From Candidatus Hydrogenedentota bacterium (GTDB lineage: Bacteria > Hydrogenedentota > Hydrogenedentia > Hydrogenedentales > SLHB01): a DNA stretch of 49,494 bases. Positions 9,540 to 17,556 of this stretch are shown here, in pieces. Where the stretch lies: contig JADLGB010000167.1 in assembly GCA_020849535.1 (NCBI GenBank), forward strand, positions 1-49,494, written 5' to 3'. Both the position numbers and the translations under genes were made by a program. Under the pieces are notes generated by a model. The model was not told the origin of the DNA and did not search any database. It worked only from the letters and a program-made list of their open reading frames with translations. Each line of letters starts with the position of its first letter. Positions within the stretch are counted from its first letter, which is position 1.

Positions 9540-10348
9540 CGGCATTGAGAGGTGGATACTCAACCCAAACGCGCGCAGCGTCCGGCATGTTGCTGAGTCT
9601 GCTGCTCGCGTTCATGTGCGCGGCTGAAACGCCCGAAGAGAAGGGCCTCGCCATCGCGACGGAGTCGACCCTGCGTGATACGGGATGGGGAGACTACGAA
9701 ACCACGGCGACGATGGTCCTTCGCAACCGCCAAGGCGACGAATCGACCCGGGAATTGCGCATACGGTACCTGGAACAGGAAGACGACGGTGACAAGTCCC
9801 TTGTGGTCTTCGACCGGCCCAGCGATATCAAGGGCACGGCCCTGCTCACCCATACGCACAAGGCCGAAGCCGACGATCAGTGGCTCTATCTCCCAGCCCT
9901 GAAACGCGTGAAACGAATCTCGTCGAGCAACAAGTCGGGCCCGTTCGTAGGCAGTGAGTTCGCCTACGAAGACCTCAGCTCGCAGGAAGTGGAAAAGCAC
10001 ACGTACAAACACCTGCGCGACGAGGCGCTTGACGGTTTGCCTTGCTTTGTGATCGAGCGCGTGCCGGTCGACCCGGATTCAGGGTACACCCGGCAAATCG
10101 TATGGATCGACCAAGGCGAGTACCGCATCCAGAAGGTGGACTTCTACGACCGCAAGGATGCGCTCCTCAAGACGCTCTCCGTCAAGGGCTATCAACTCTA
10201 CCTCGACAAGTACTGGCGCGCCGGAGAACTGAACATGATCAATCACCAGACCGGCAAAAGCACGCAAATGCTCTGGACCAACACCCTGTTCCGAAAGGGT
10301 TTCACCAGCCGCGATTTTGACCAGAGCAGCCTCGCCAGTGTGAAATAG
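9536..10348 (+). CDS. LolA-like periplasmic carrier (outer membrane lipoprotein-sorting protein family)
   Basis: This 270-residue exported protein has a hydrophobic signal segment at about residues 18-30 (MLLSLLLAFMCAAE). The mature part has the pattern of the LolA-like family annotated as outer membrane lipoprotein-sorting proteins (PF17131 type): DYETTATMVLRNRQG, the LLTHTH and QWLYLPALKRVKRI strands, SGPFVGSEFAYEDLS, and a C-terminal FTSRDFDQSSL. These proteins form an open half-barrel that shields a lipid or lipoprotein anchor in the periplasm, and they are commonly encoded next to MmpL-type RND genes. The start is secure: GGAGGT at 9522-9527 lies eight bases before ATG 9536, which overlaps the exporter's stop. 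It probably shuttles the exported lipid across the periplasm. Confidence 0.85.
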   Translation: MTALRGGYSTQTRAASGMLLSLLLAFMCAAETPEEKGLAIATESTLRDTGWGDYETTATMVLRNRQGDESTRELRIRYLEQEDDGDKSLVVFDRPSDIKGTALLTHTHKAEADDQWLYLPALKRVKRISSSNKSGPFVGSEFAYEDLSSQEVEKHTYKHLRDEALDGLPCFVIERVPVDPDSGYTRQIVWIDQGEYRIQKVDFYDRKDALLKTLSVKGYQLYLDKYWRAGELNMINHQTGKSTQMLWTNTLFRKGFTSRDFDQSSLASVK

Positions 10349-10352
10349 GGCT

Positions 10353-11540
10353 GTGAAGTTCCCACTTCGATATTCGCTTCTTCTCGTACTCTTCTGTGCC
10401 GCGGCGCAGGGAGGCGAGTGGTCTGGCAACATCGCGGGGGAGTTGCGTCTGTTTCCCTCCGAGCCCCTTCACGGCGAGCAACACGCGGGCAACCTTTCCC
10501 TCAGTCTCGATCCGGAATTCCACCACGAATGGGAAGAGCGCGGCCAGAGCCTGGTCTTCAATCCCTTCCTGCGGTTGGACCAACACGATCCAGAACGCAC
10601 CCACGCCGACGTCCGCGAATTGTATTGGCAGAAGGTCGCCGAACGATGGGAACTCCGGCTAGGCATTCGCACGGTGTTCTGGGGGGTTACGGAATCGCAG
10701 CATCTCGTCGACATCATCAATCAGACCGACCTCGTGGAAAACCTCGACGGCGAAGACAAACTCGGCCAGCCCATGATGGATCTCGCCCTGATTGGAGAAT
10801 GGGGGACGCTCGAACTCTTCATCTTGCCATTCTTTCGCGAACGCACCTTTCCGGGAGCACGCGGCCGTTTGCGCGCTCCGCTTTCGGTGGACACCGACGA
10901 TCCTGAGTATGAATCCAGCGCCGAAGACCACCACTTGGACTGGGCGCTCCGCTGGTCGCGCAGCGTCGGTGACTGGGATATCGGCCTTTCCCACTTCTCA
11001 GGGACCGGCCGCGAACCCCAACTGAAACTGAGGCTGGGCGGCTCCGACTTTCTGAAGCTCGTCCCCTATTACGATCAGATCCAACAGACCGGCCTCGACG
11101 TGCAGCTCACCAAAGGTCCCTGGCTGTGGAAACTGGAGGCTATCCATCGAAGCGGACAAGCAGAGAGTTTCGCCGCGGTGACGGCGGGATTCGAGTACAC
11201 ATTCACTGGTGTATTCGGGACCGCCGCCGACGTGGGCATTCTCGCGGAATATCTCTACGATAGCCGCGGTGATGACGCACCCCTACCCTTCGAAAATGAC
11301 GTTTTCCTCGGCGTGCGCGTCGGTTTCAACGACACCCAAACGACGGAACTACTCGCGGGCGCCATTGTGGACCCGCAATCGGGCGCCACCTTCGCCTCGC
11401 TCGAACTGAGCCGCCGCCTGGGCAGCAATTGGCGGCTCAATGTTGAGGCACGCGCGTTCCTGCACTTTCCGGAGACGGATCCCGCCTACTCCCTCCGCAA
11501 TGACGACTACCTCCAAGCCGAACTCGCCTGGTACTTCTAG
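10353..11540 (+). CDS. Outer-membrane beta-barrel protein of the RND/LolA-like operon
   Basis: This 395-residue protein has a signal peptide (MKFPLRYSLLLVLFCAAAQG) and long runs of alternating polar and hydrophobic residues. Examples are LVFNPFLRLDQHD, WELRLGIRTVFWG, AEYLYDSRG and FLGVRVGFNDT. It ends in LQAELAWYF, a terminal aromatic residue typical of outer-membrane barrels. No specific family is recognised with certainty; proteins of this kind often follow RND and LolA-like genes. The GTG start at 10353 is four bases after the previous stop. The TAG lies in the CTAG at 11537-11540, which is also the stop of gspD on the other strand, so the two operons end tail to tail with no spacer. The likely role is the outer-membrane end of the export route. 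Confidence 0.75.
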   Translation: MKFPLRYSLLLVLFCAAAQGGEWSGNIAGELRLFPSEPLHGEQHAGNLSLSLDPEFHHEWEERGQSLVFNPFLRLDQHDPERTHADVRELYWQKVAERWELRLGIRTVFWGVTESQHLVDIINQTDLVENLDGEDKLGQPMMDLALIGEWGTLELFILPFFRERTFPGARGRLRAPLSVDTDDPEYESSAEDHHLDWALRWSRSVGDWDIGLSHFSGTGREPQLKLRLGGSDFLKLVPYYDQIQQTGLDVQLTKGPWLWKLEAIHRSGQAESFAAVTAGFEYTFTGVFGTAADVGILAEYLYDSRGDDAPLPFENDVFLGVRVGFNDTQTTELLAGAIVDPQSGATFASLELSRRLGSNWRLNVEARAFLHFPETDPAYSLRNDDYLQAELAWYF

Positions 11541-14506
11541 TTCGGACTCGGAGCAGGATCCGATTTTCTCCGCTCTGAGATGCCAAGGCGCTTCTTCCAA
11601 GTCTTGGGCTTTTCCTCGCTCTTCTGAAGACCATCGGTGTATGGACGCCATTCTTGGATATTCTCGACACGTTCCGCGGCATCCTTGGTCGCCGCCGCCT
11701 CCGCTTCCGTGTCCCGCAGCACGATGGGTGTGATAAACGCGATCAGTTCCGTCGTCTCGTACTTGGTGTCCTTCTTGCGCGTGACCAGATTCACAATCGG
11801 AATGCGTCCGAGGATCGGAAACCCGCGTTTCGCATCCGACTCGCTGTCTCTCATGATGCCGCCCACGACGATCGTATCGCCGCTTTCGACCGCCAACTGC
11901 GTGTTGAACAGGCGCGTGTCCAGGATGAAGCCGCCGAAGAGCACTTCCCCGGGCCGAATCTGCGAGGATTCCAATTCCACTTTCATCTCAACCTTGTCGA
12001 GTTCATTGATGTTGGGCGTAATCTTCATCGTCGTGCCCGCATCCTTGTACTCGAAGGATTGCACGACGCCACCTTCCGCGGTGGTCTGACTGTTTGTGAT
12101 GAAAGGTATGCGCGAACCCACGAAGATGTCCGCGGGCTCATTGTTGTTCATCACCAGCGTCGGCTCCGACAAGATCCGGGCGTCCGCCGTCCGCCGCAGG
12201 AATTGCACCAGCAGGCCAATATCGATGCCCGCGTCGGCGTTGATCGTACCGTTGTCATACACATCCGCCCAAGTCACGCCAAAAGTCGACTCCAAACCAT
12301 TGTCGAAATCATCCGTCTCAAACACGGACGGATCGGAACTGTACCGTACGCCCACCCGCGATGACTTCGTCGCCGTGACCTCAATCAGCCGGACACGTAC
12401 CAGCACCTTCGGCGAAGCGACATCGAGCTTATCGATCAGCTCCTTCAACAAGGGGAAGTTCTGCACGGCCGTGGTGATCGTCAGCGAATTGGTGCGGATA
12501 TCCGGCACTACCCGCACCTGCCCGATCAGGTTGCTGATGGCGCGCTTGTCTTCCTTCTTCTTCGAGGTGCCAAAGAGCCAGGAATAATAGCCCCCGCTTT
12601 CCTCTTCCTGCTCTTCGCCCTCCTGGGCTTGCTGCCGTTGCTGAGGCGTCATGCGGGCGCCTTCGGCCGCAAACAGGGTATTGAGTTGATCGGCCAGTTC
12701 CTTCGCCTTCGCGAATTGCAGATTCACCACCATCGTGTTCGCCGCCTCGGGACTGATCCGGTCCAAGTCCTGAATGAACCCTTCGATGATCTTGAAATTC
12801 TCGTTGTTGTTCGTAGTGACGATGATGGAGTTGGTCGTCGTTTCAGGCACGAACTTCACTTTGCCGTACAAGCGTCCGACACCCTCTTCCTCCTTCGAGT
12901 AGATGCCCGACCAATAATCGTAGTATCCGCCGCTCTTCGACGATTCATCGGATCCGAAGACGCTGTTCAGCACATCCGTCACTTCGGTCGCGTCAACATA
13001 CTTGAGATGGAATATCCGCGGGGAGACCTGCTCCACGTCGATTGGGCAATCCAGTTTCGTGATCAATTCGGATATTTTCGGGATCTCGGTCGGCCGCGCG
13101 ATGACGATGAGGGAGTTCGTTCGCCGCTCCGGCACGAAGCGCGTCTTGGCTTCTTCCCGGCCGGAACGATAGTAGGAGTACCACCCGCGATACCCCTCAT
13201 CTTCCATACCCGTATACAGATCGTTCATCTGCTCCGCCACGTCGTCCGCGTCCGCGTATTGCAGCTCGAACGATTGCGTGGTCATCTGCACGGATTCCTC
13301 CGTGTCCAGCTCCGCGACAAGATCGACCAGCAGTGCGTAGTTTTCTTCCGAGCAAAGCACGATGAGCGAGCTGGAACGTGCATTTGCCGAGATTTCCACC
13401 GTGTCTTTGACGCGCTTATCCGGCCGCTTCTGAAACAGTTGCGAAAGCTCGTCGGCCACCCGCCCGGCGTCCGCATAGCGAATGGGAATGACGTGGAGGG
13501 AAAGTTCCTTAGGTTTCTCCCGGTCGAACTCCTTGACCAACGGGACCGCCGCGGCCAGGATTTCGCTCGGCGCCACAACCACGAGCCAATTAGCGGACTT
13601 GTAGGCCACCACGTCCAACACTTCTCCGCCGGGTTGCTGCTGCTTCTGCCCGGGCTGCGGCGGCTGCTGCTGTTGCTGCTGCTGCCCCTGCTGCCCTTCG
13701 CGGCTCTTGGCCGCACGCTCGCTCGCCAGAACCGTGAGGACGGATTTGAGAATCGGCGCCAGCTCTTCGGGGTCGGCATGTTCCAGCTCGAAGACCTGTA
13801 CCTGGCGCTGCTCCGCGTCGAGCACGTCCAACTGCTCTACGATGTCTTTGATCGCGAGCACGCGGCTCGCCGTATCGGTCACGATGATCTTCTTGGACGG
13901 GCCATGCGCTACAAGGGTCCCGACCTTGCTGATGAGGGGCTTGATGGTCTTCTCGAGTTCCGCCACGTCCACAAACTTCACCGGGATGACAAGCTTCGTG
14001 ATGCCTCCCGAAATGCCCTCCGCTTCCTGCGGCGCGATATCCACCACCATCTCCGGCAGCATCTCCGCGGGGACGAGCTTGATCGTGTCCTTATCCTCCA
14101 CGACCGCGATCTTCTCCAGGATCAGCGCATCGCTGATCAAAGACAACGCCCGCTTCTTATCGATCTTGCCGGGGCTGAACACGGAGATCTTCACCGAAAC
14201 GTCTTTCTGTTTGACGACGGGCTTCCCGGTGATTTCCGTCAGGAACTTCACGACGTGGTCAATATCGACATTGTTCAAATTGACCGCCACGCCATCAGCG
14301 GGTTCGTCCGGCGCCGGAGCTTCTCCTGCCGGCGCGGGTGCGCCCTCCGCCGGGGTTTCGCTGCCGGGCGGCGTCACGATCGGCGGGTCAGCGGGTGGCG
14401 CTTCAGGCGGCGCCTGTCCAAGCACGATTCCGTTCAGAAACAGAAACATCAAAACGGCCGCCGAAACCAAATAAACCCTGTGGACCATGCGTACAACGTT
14501 CTTCAC
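11537..14506 (-). CDS. gspD: Type II secretion secretin GspD, extended form
   Basis: This is a 989-residue secretin with a signal peptide (1-30) and a Pro/Ala-rich stretch (31-73). An N0 domain follows (76-150), then six successive N1-like ring repeats at roughly 171-228, 236-328, 335-401, 409-486, 495-582 and 591-695. Four of these (409-486, 495-582 and 591-695 clearly, 236-328 in part) show the RTNSLIV or TTNSIIV-type strand. The secretin core is at about 698-960 with VLVRVRLIEV, ILSEPTLVMNNNEPADIFVG and VVGGIMRDSE. Typical GspD has three N1-like repeats and 650-710 residues, so the periplasmic part is about doubled. A Gln-rich loop (about 270-293) interrupts the second repeat. No lipobox is seen. 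It is the last gene of the secretion operon; the 3' end overlaps the convergent barrel gene by four bases. Confidence 0.93.
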   Translation of the reverse strand: MKNVVRMVHRVYLVSAAVLMFLFLNGIVLGQAPPEAPPADPPIVTPPGSETPAEGAPAPAGEAPAPDEPADGVAVNLNNVDIDHVVKFLTEITGKPVVKQKDVSVKISVFSPGKIDKKRALSLISDALILEKIAVVEDKDTIKLVPAEMLPEMVVDIAPQEAEGISGGITKLVIPVKFVDVAELEKTIKPLISKVGTLVAHGPSKKIIVTDTASRVLAIKDIVEQLDVLDAEQRQVQVFELEHADPEELAPILKSVLTVLASERAAKSREGQQGQQQQQQQPPQPGQKQQQPGGEVLDVVAYKSANWLVVVAPSEILAAAVPLVKEFDREKPKELSLHVIPIRYADAGRVADELSQLFQKRPDKRVKDTVEISANARSSSLIVLCSEENYALLVDLVAELDTEESVQMTTQSFELQYADADDVAEQMNDLYTGMEDEGYRGWYSYYRSGREEAKTRFVPERRTNSLIVIARPTEIPKISELITKLDCPIDVEQVSPRIFHLKYVDATEVTDVLNSVFGSDESSKSGGYYDYWSGIYSKEEEGVGRLYGKVKFVPETTTNSIIVTTNNNENFKIIEGFIQDLDRISPEAANTMVVNLQFAKAKELADQLNTLFAAEGARMTPQQRQQAQEGEEQEEESGGYYSWLFGTSKKKEDKRAISNLIGQVRVVPDIRTNSLTITTAVQNFPLLKELIDKLDVASPKVLVRVRLIEVTATKSSRVGVRYSSDPSVFETDDFDNGLESTFGVTWADVYDNGTINADAGIDIGLLVQFLRRTADARILSEPTLVMNNNEPADIFVGSRIPFITNSQTTAEGGVVQSFEYKDAGTTMKITPNINELDKVEMKVELESSQIRPGEVLFGGFILDTRLFNTQLAVESGDTIVVGGIMRDSESDAKRGFPILGRIPIVNLVTRKKDTKYETTELIAFITPIVLRDTEAEAAATKDAAERVENIQEWRPYTDGLQKSEEKPKTWKKRLGISERRKSDPAPSPN

Positions 14507-14575
14507 CTGAAAGCTCCTTCCTGCTAAGGGGCGCGTGTCGGGTTAGGCTCCTTCTTCACCGCGGTGCGCTGTTCG

Positions 14576-15187
14576 CTATCCAGGCGGTGGGGGAGAGGGT
14601 GGGGGCGAAGGCGGCGCTCCCTGCGAAGGCGGCCCGCCCTCCTTGATTCCGCTTCCATCCGGCGGCTTCATATCGCCGGGCTTCATACCTTCTGGGCCCG
14701 GCCCTTTGCCCTGGTCAGGCGCGGGGCTTCCTTCCTTCGGAAACACCTCGAGCGTCCGTTGCTTGCCATCCTTTTCCAGAATGACGCTGGCGTTTTCTAT
14801 CTTCACCAGCTTCTCGCCGCCGTCAACTTCCGCATCGAGTTCGTATGGCTTGATGTTCTCGGGCGAAGATCCCATCAACACGGTCTTGCCGAGTATCCCG
14901 AAGACCCTTAACTGTTGCGCGCCCGCATCCTTCACGACGCGCCCGAGAATGCCCTTGCTCAGGATGACCTCGTACTTCGTGGCGGCCTTTTCATCGATCG
15001 CTCGTGCGGGCGGCGCGTTGATCGCCTCGAGCGACCGCAACAGTCCGCTCGTGCCCACGAGGGTGGCGCCGCACCGGACCCCCTGCGTGAGAACGAGTAG
15101 GATCAGGATCGCCGCGAACACCAGAAGGTATTCCTCGGGCCTGCGTTTACGTAATGCCGTCAGCACGGTTTGGACATGCGCGTTCAT
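14576..15187 (-). CDS. GspC-like inner-membrane component of type II secretion
   Basis: This 203-residue bitopic protein has a short cytoplasmic N-terminus and one membrane helix (about 19-38, YLLVFAAILILLVLTQGV). The periplasmic domain looks like the homology region of GspC/PulC: ILSKGILGRV, LRVFGILGKTVLMGSSPENIKP and VKIENASVILEKDGKQRTLEV. The C-terminal 60 residues are Pro/Gly-rich, ending in a proline run, and there is no PDZ domain. In type II secretion GspC links the inner-membrane platform to the secretin N0 domain, which fits its place just before gspD. ATG 15187 overlaps the stop of the preceding gene by ATGA and gives a normal N-terminus; an upstream in-frame extension is rejected. 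Confidence 0.7.
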   Translation of the reverse strand: MNAHVQTVLTALRKRRPEEYLLVFAAILILLVLTQGVRCGATLVGTSGLLRSLEAINAPPARAIDEKAATKYEVILSKGILGRVVKDAGAQQLRVFGILGKTVLMGSSPENIKPYELDAEVDGGEKLVKIENASVILEKDGKQRTLEVFPKEGSPAPDQGKGPGPEGMKPGDMKPPDGSGIKEGGPPSQGAPPSPPPSPPPPG

Positions 15188-16035
15188 GAGGCCACCGCCT
15201 CGTACGAATGGAGGTCCATGGTCACCTCGATCTTGTCGCCACCCGCCAGGTCCCTCTTCAGTTGAAGCTGGTCCACCTTCACGAAGCGCTCTCCCTTTTC
15301 TAACGCCTTCAGCATCTCGACCAAGTTCTGGATCGAGCACTCGAGACTCACCTGGAGCGTTACGGGATGGAATCGTTTGGGATTGCGAAACGCCGCGGCA
15401 TCCTTCTTCGGGGTGATGCGTTTGATCGTCGCGCCCGCCTTCTTTGCGTTTTGCTCGACATAGCCCGCCAGCGTATTGCTCCCCGGCGCCGCCGCTTTCG
15501 GAGCCTGCTCCTTGGGTCCCTCCGGTTTCGGGGCTTCGTCCTTGGGCGCTCCTTCTTTCGGTGGCTCGGGCTTGCCGGGCTCGGGTTTGTCCGGTTCCGC
15601 CTTGACCGCTTTGGGCGGCGCGGGCTTGTCCGCACCCTCGGCCTTCGGCGTGGCTGCCGCCTCCGGTGCGGGTTTCCCGTCCGGGCTGGGCTTCGGCGCT
15701 TCTTGCGGCGCGCCGGCTGCCTGCGGCGGAGGGCCGCCCGCCGCGGAAGGCGGAGTCTCCGGCGGCTTTTTCTCATCCTGGGCCTTCGGGGCGGCCAGGG
15801 GTCCAAACAGCGACCCCATGTGAAGGACGAGGGCGTTACGCTGTTCCAGTGTGGCTTCCTGCGAGCGCACGCTTTCGCGTAACGATTCCACATACGCCTC
15901 ATCAGACGTCCGGGACGATCCCGATGACGACCAACTCCGCACCATTGGAATCACTCCGTACCCCACGATCAGGATCGCGAGAACGGCCGCGCCTCCGTAG
16001 GTCAGTGCTTTCTTATCGCGCCCTTCAATCTTCAC
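15184..16035 (-). CDS. GspM/PilO-like type II secretion protein
   Basis: This 283-residue bitopic protein has one membrane helix (about 10-30), a short coiled segment, and a long Pro/Lys/Glu/Ala-rich linker (about 76-185). The compact C-terminal ferredoxin-like region includes AGYVEQNAKKAGATIKRITP, VTLQVSLECSIQNLVEML and VDQLQLKRD, the pattern of PilO and GspM. These proteins pair with GspL/PilN in the inner-membrane platform. The linker is far longer than in standard GspM (about 160 residues in total). The GTG start at 16035 directly follows the TAA of the upstream gene (16036-16038). It is known in outline only; the C-terminal fold assignment rests on pattern and position. Confidence 0.7.
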   Translation of the reverse strand: MKIEGRDKKALTYGGAAVLAILIVGYGVIPMVRSWSSSGSSRTSDEAYVESLRESVRSQEATLEQRNALVLHMGSLFGPLAAPKAQDEKKPPETPPSAAGGPPPQAAGAPQEAPKPSPDGKPAPEAAATPKAEGADKPAPPKAVKAEPDKPEPGKPEPPKEGAPKDEAPKPEGPKEQAPKAAAPGSNTLAGYVEQNAKKAGATIKRITPKKDAAAFRNPKRFHPVTLQVSLECSIQNLVEMLKALEKGERFVKVDQLQLKRDLAGGDKIEVTMDLHSYEAVAS

Positions 16036-17520
16036 TTAACTCGACCCTCTGCCCCCGTTGGCAAGTTCACACGTGATTTGAAAGGTGAACTTCTCTTTCT
16101 CGCGTGTCGCACCGTTGAACTGCGGGTTGACGAATGCTTTGGATGCCTTCAACGCGGCGATTACCTTCTCGGACGCCACATCGACGGAATCGGCCTTGCC
16201 AAAAAACGTGACCTTTCCCTTGGGATCGATCGACAGGGACTCCACCTGGATTTCGGGCGGCAGCGCGTCAGCCAGCGCCGCCATGACGTCCACGATGGAC
16301 CGGTTTCCCTTCTTCTCAAACTGCAGAATCTGCAGCTCCTCCTGAAGTCCCTCCAAGCCCCCGAGCAATGGCCGGCTCTCCTGCATGAGGCGTTCGTCAG
16401 CATGCTGCTGAACGGCGCGCACCCCAAAAACGGAGGCCCCCAGCGCTACAAGGAGCAGCACGTTGAGCACCGCCAGCGTCCCTACCCGGGTGCGCCACTC
16501 GGCTACGCGAATCCCGCGCCGTTCCTTGCGGAACGCGGGCGACACGGACCGTTCTCCCCGCCACCGCTTCCGCGTGGCGAGCAGTGTCCCCAGACACACC
16601 GGATAACTGGCGATCAGCTCGGCCTCCGTCAGCTCCGGTTGGGCCATACGCACCAATCCGGACGGGGCGATGCTTCGCACCGGCGTGTCCAACTGCTGCG
16701 CAAGGGCTTCCAGGAGCGCGGCCTGTACGGCCGGTTTTCCTACGAGATAGACGCACTCGGGCGCCGCGTTTCCGGTCCGCAGCAGGTAGTCGTAGAGCGA
16801 CTGTTTCACCTCGCGTGCGAAATGCCGGATCCACGTGTCGCGCGCGCCATCCTCTTCGCCCTCGCCGGTCTCCATTCGGATGTGCCGCGAATAGGCCAAC
16901 GTGCCCCCGTACGCCAGGGAGAGCACGGCTTCACCGTTGTCTATCCTGGCCACGGCCACGGTCCCTTCGGCCGGATTGGCCGCCAGGGCCAATTCCACCA
17001 GTCCCGCAGGCGCGAATTCGATGCCTACGCTTCGCCGCTCCGGCAATCCCAGCGCCCGCTCCGCCTGCGCGATCTCTTTCGTGGGCGCGGCAAGCAACAG
17101 CGCGCGCGACGCGTTGCGGCCGTTGAGACACGGCTCGCACACCCACACGCTCTCCGCCGCCGGGTAGGGAAGCTCCACCTCCAGCCGGAGGGCCACCATT
17201 TGTTCGATCTGATCCGGCGACGCATTGGCAATCTCAATCAGCCGGCACACCGCCTTGCGTGAATCGGGGATGAGCGTGACCGCCGCCCCGTTCGACTCGG
17301 CAAGCACCGCCGCCGCGTCCTGCTGGTTTTCACCCCCAATGGTGCGCGCATTCAGAATGGTGATGGCATCGCCCACTTCCGCGTCCAGGATCCTCCACCC
17401 GCCGGCATGCGTCTGCTCCACGACCAGGACGCGCCCGCTCTTCGGTGGCCCCGCCTCGCCGGATAGCAGTTGAGCCGCTGACCTCCGGGCGAACTGTCTC
17501 AGCTTCTGCGTTAGCGGCAC
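16036..17520 (-). CDS. GspL-like protein (PilM-type actin fold fused to PilN-like domain)
   Basis: This 494-residue protein begins with a cytoplasmic actin-like domain of the PilM/GspL class. It includes GRVLVVEQTHAGGWRILDAEV, VALRLEVELPYPAAESVW, EGTVAVARIDNGEAVLSLAY and VYLVGKPAVQAALLEALAQQL. One membrane helix follows (about 350-370, VGTLAVLNVLLLVALGASVF), then a PilN-like periplasmic region (LADALPPEIQVESLSIDPKGKV and following). It should recruit the GspE ATPase to the platform. The GTG start at 17520 has GGGGGAGA upstream and lies 36 bases after gspK. Fusion of the PilM and PilN parts is the normal GspL design. The sequence is divergent from proteobacterial GspL. Confidence 0.8.
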   Translation of the reverse strand: MPLTQKLRQFARRSAAQLLSGEAGPPKSGRVLVVEQTHAGGWRILDAEVGDAITILNARTIGGENQQDAAAVLAESNGAAVTLIPDSRKAVCRLIEIANASPDQIEQMVALRLEVELPYPAAESVWVCEPCLNGRNASRALLLAAPTKEIAQAERALGLPERRSVGIEFAPAGLVELALAANPAEGTVAVARIDNGEAVLSLAYGGTLAYSRHIRMETGEGEEDGARDTWIRHFAREVKQSLYDYLLRTGNAAPECVYLVGKPAVQAALLEALAQQLDTPVRSIAPSGLVRMAQPELTEAELIASYPVCLGTLLATRKRWRGERSVSPAFRKERRGIRVAEWRTRVGTLAVLNVLLLVALGASVFGVRAVQQHADERLMQESRPLLGGLEGLQEELQILQFEKKGNRSIVDVMAALADALPPEIQVESLSIDPKGKVTFFGKADSVDVASEKVIAALKASKAFVNPQFNGATREKEKFTFQITCELANGGRGSS

Positions 17521-17556
17521 GCTTAACGTCTCCCCCTTAGTCGAATTTCCATCGGA

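Noticed and set aside
13620..13690. Triplet CTG/CAG-rich run as a microsatellite
   Set aside because: It encodes the Gln-rich loop of GspD in frame and is imperfect; it is better seen as a low-complexity protein segment.
12629..14527. A 632-codon open frame on the plus strand opposite gspD
   Set aside because: It mirrors the secretin's reading frame, is rich in Arg, Leu and His, has no family features, and the opposite-strand gspD is unmistakable.
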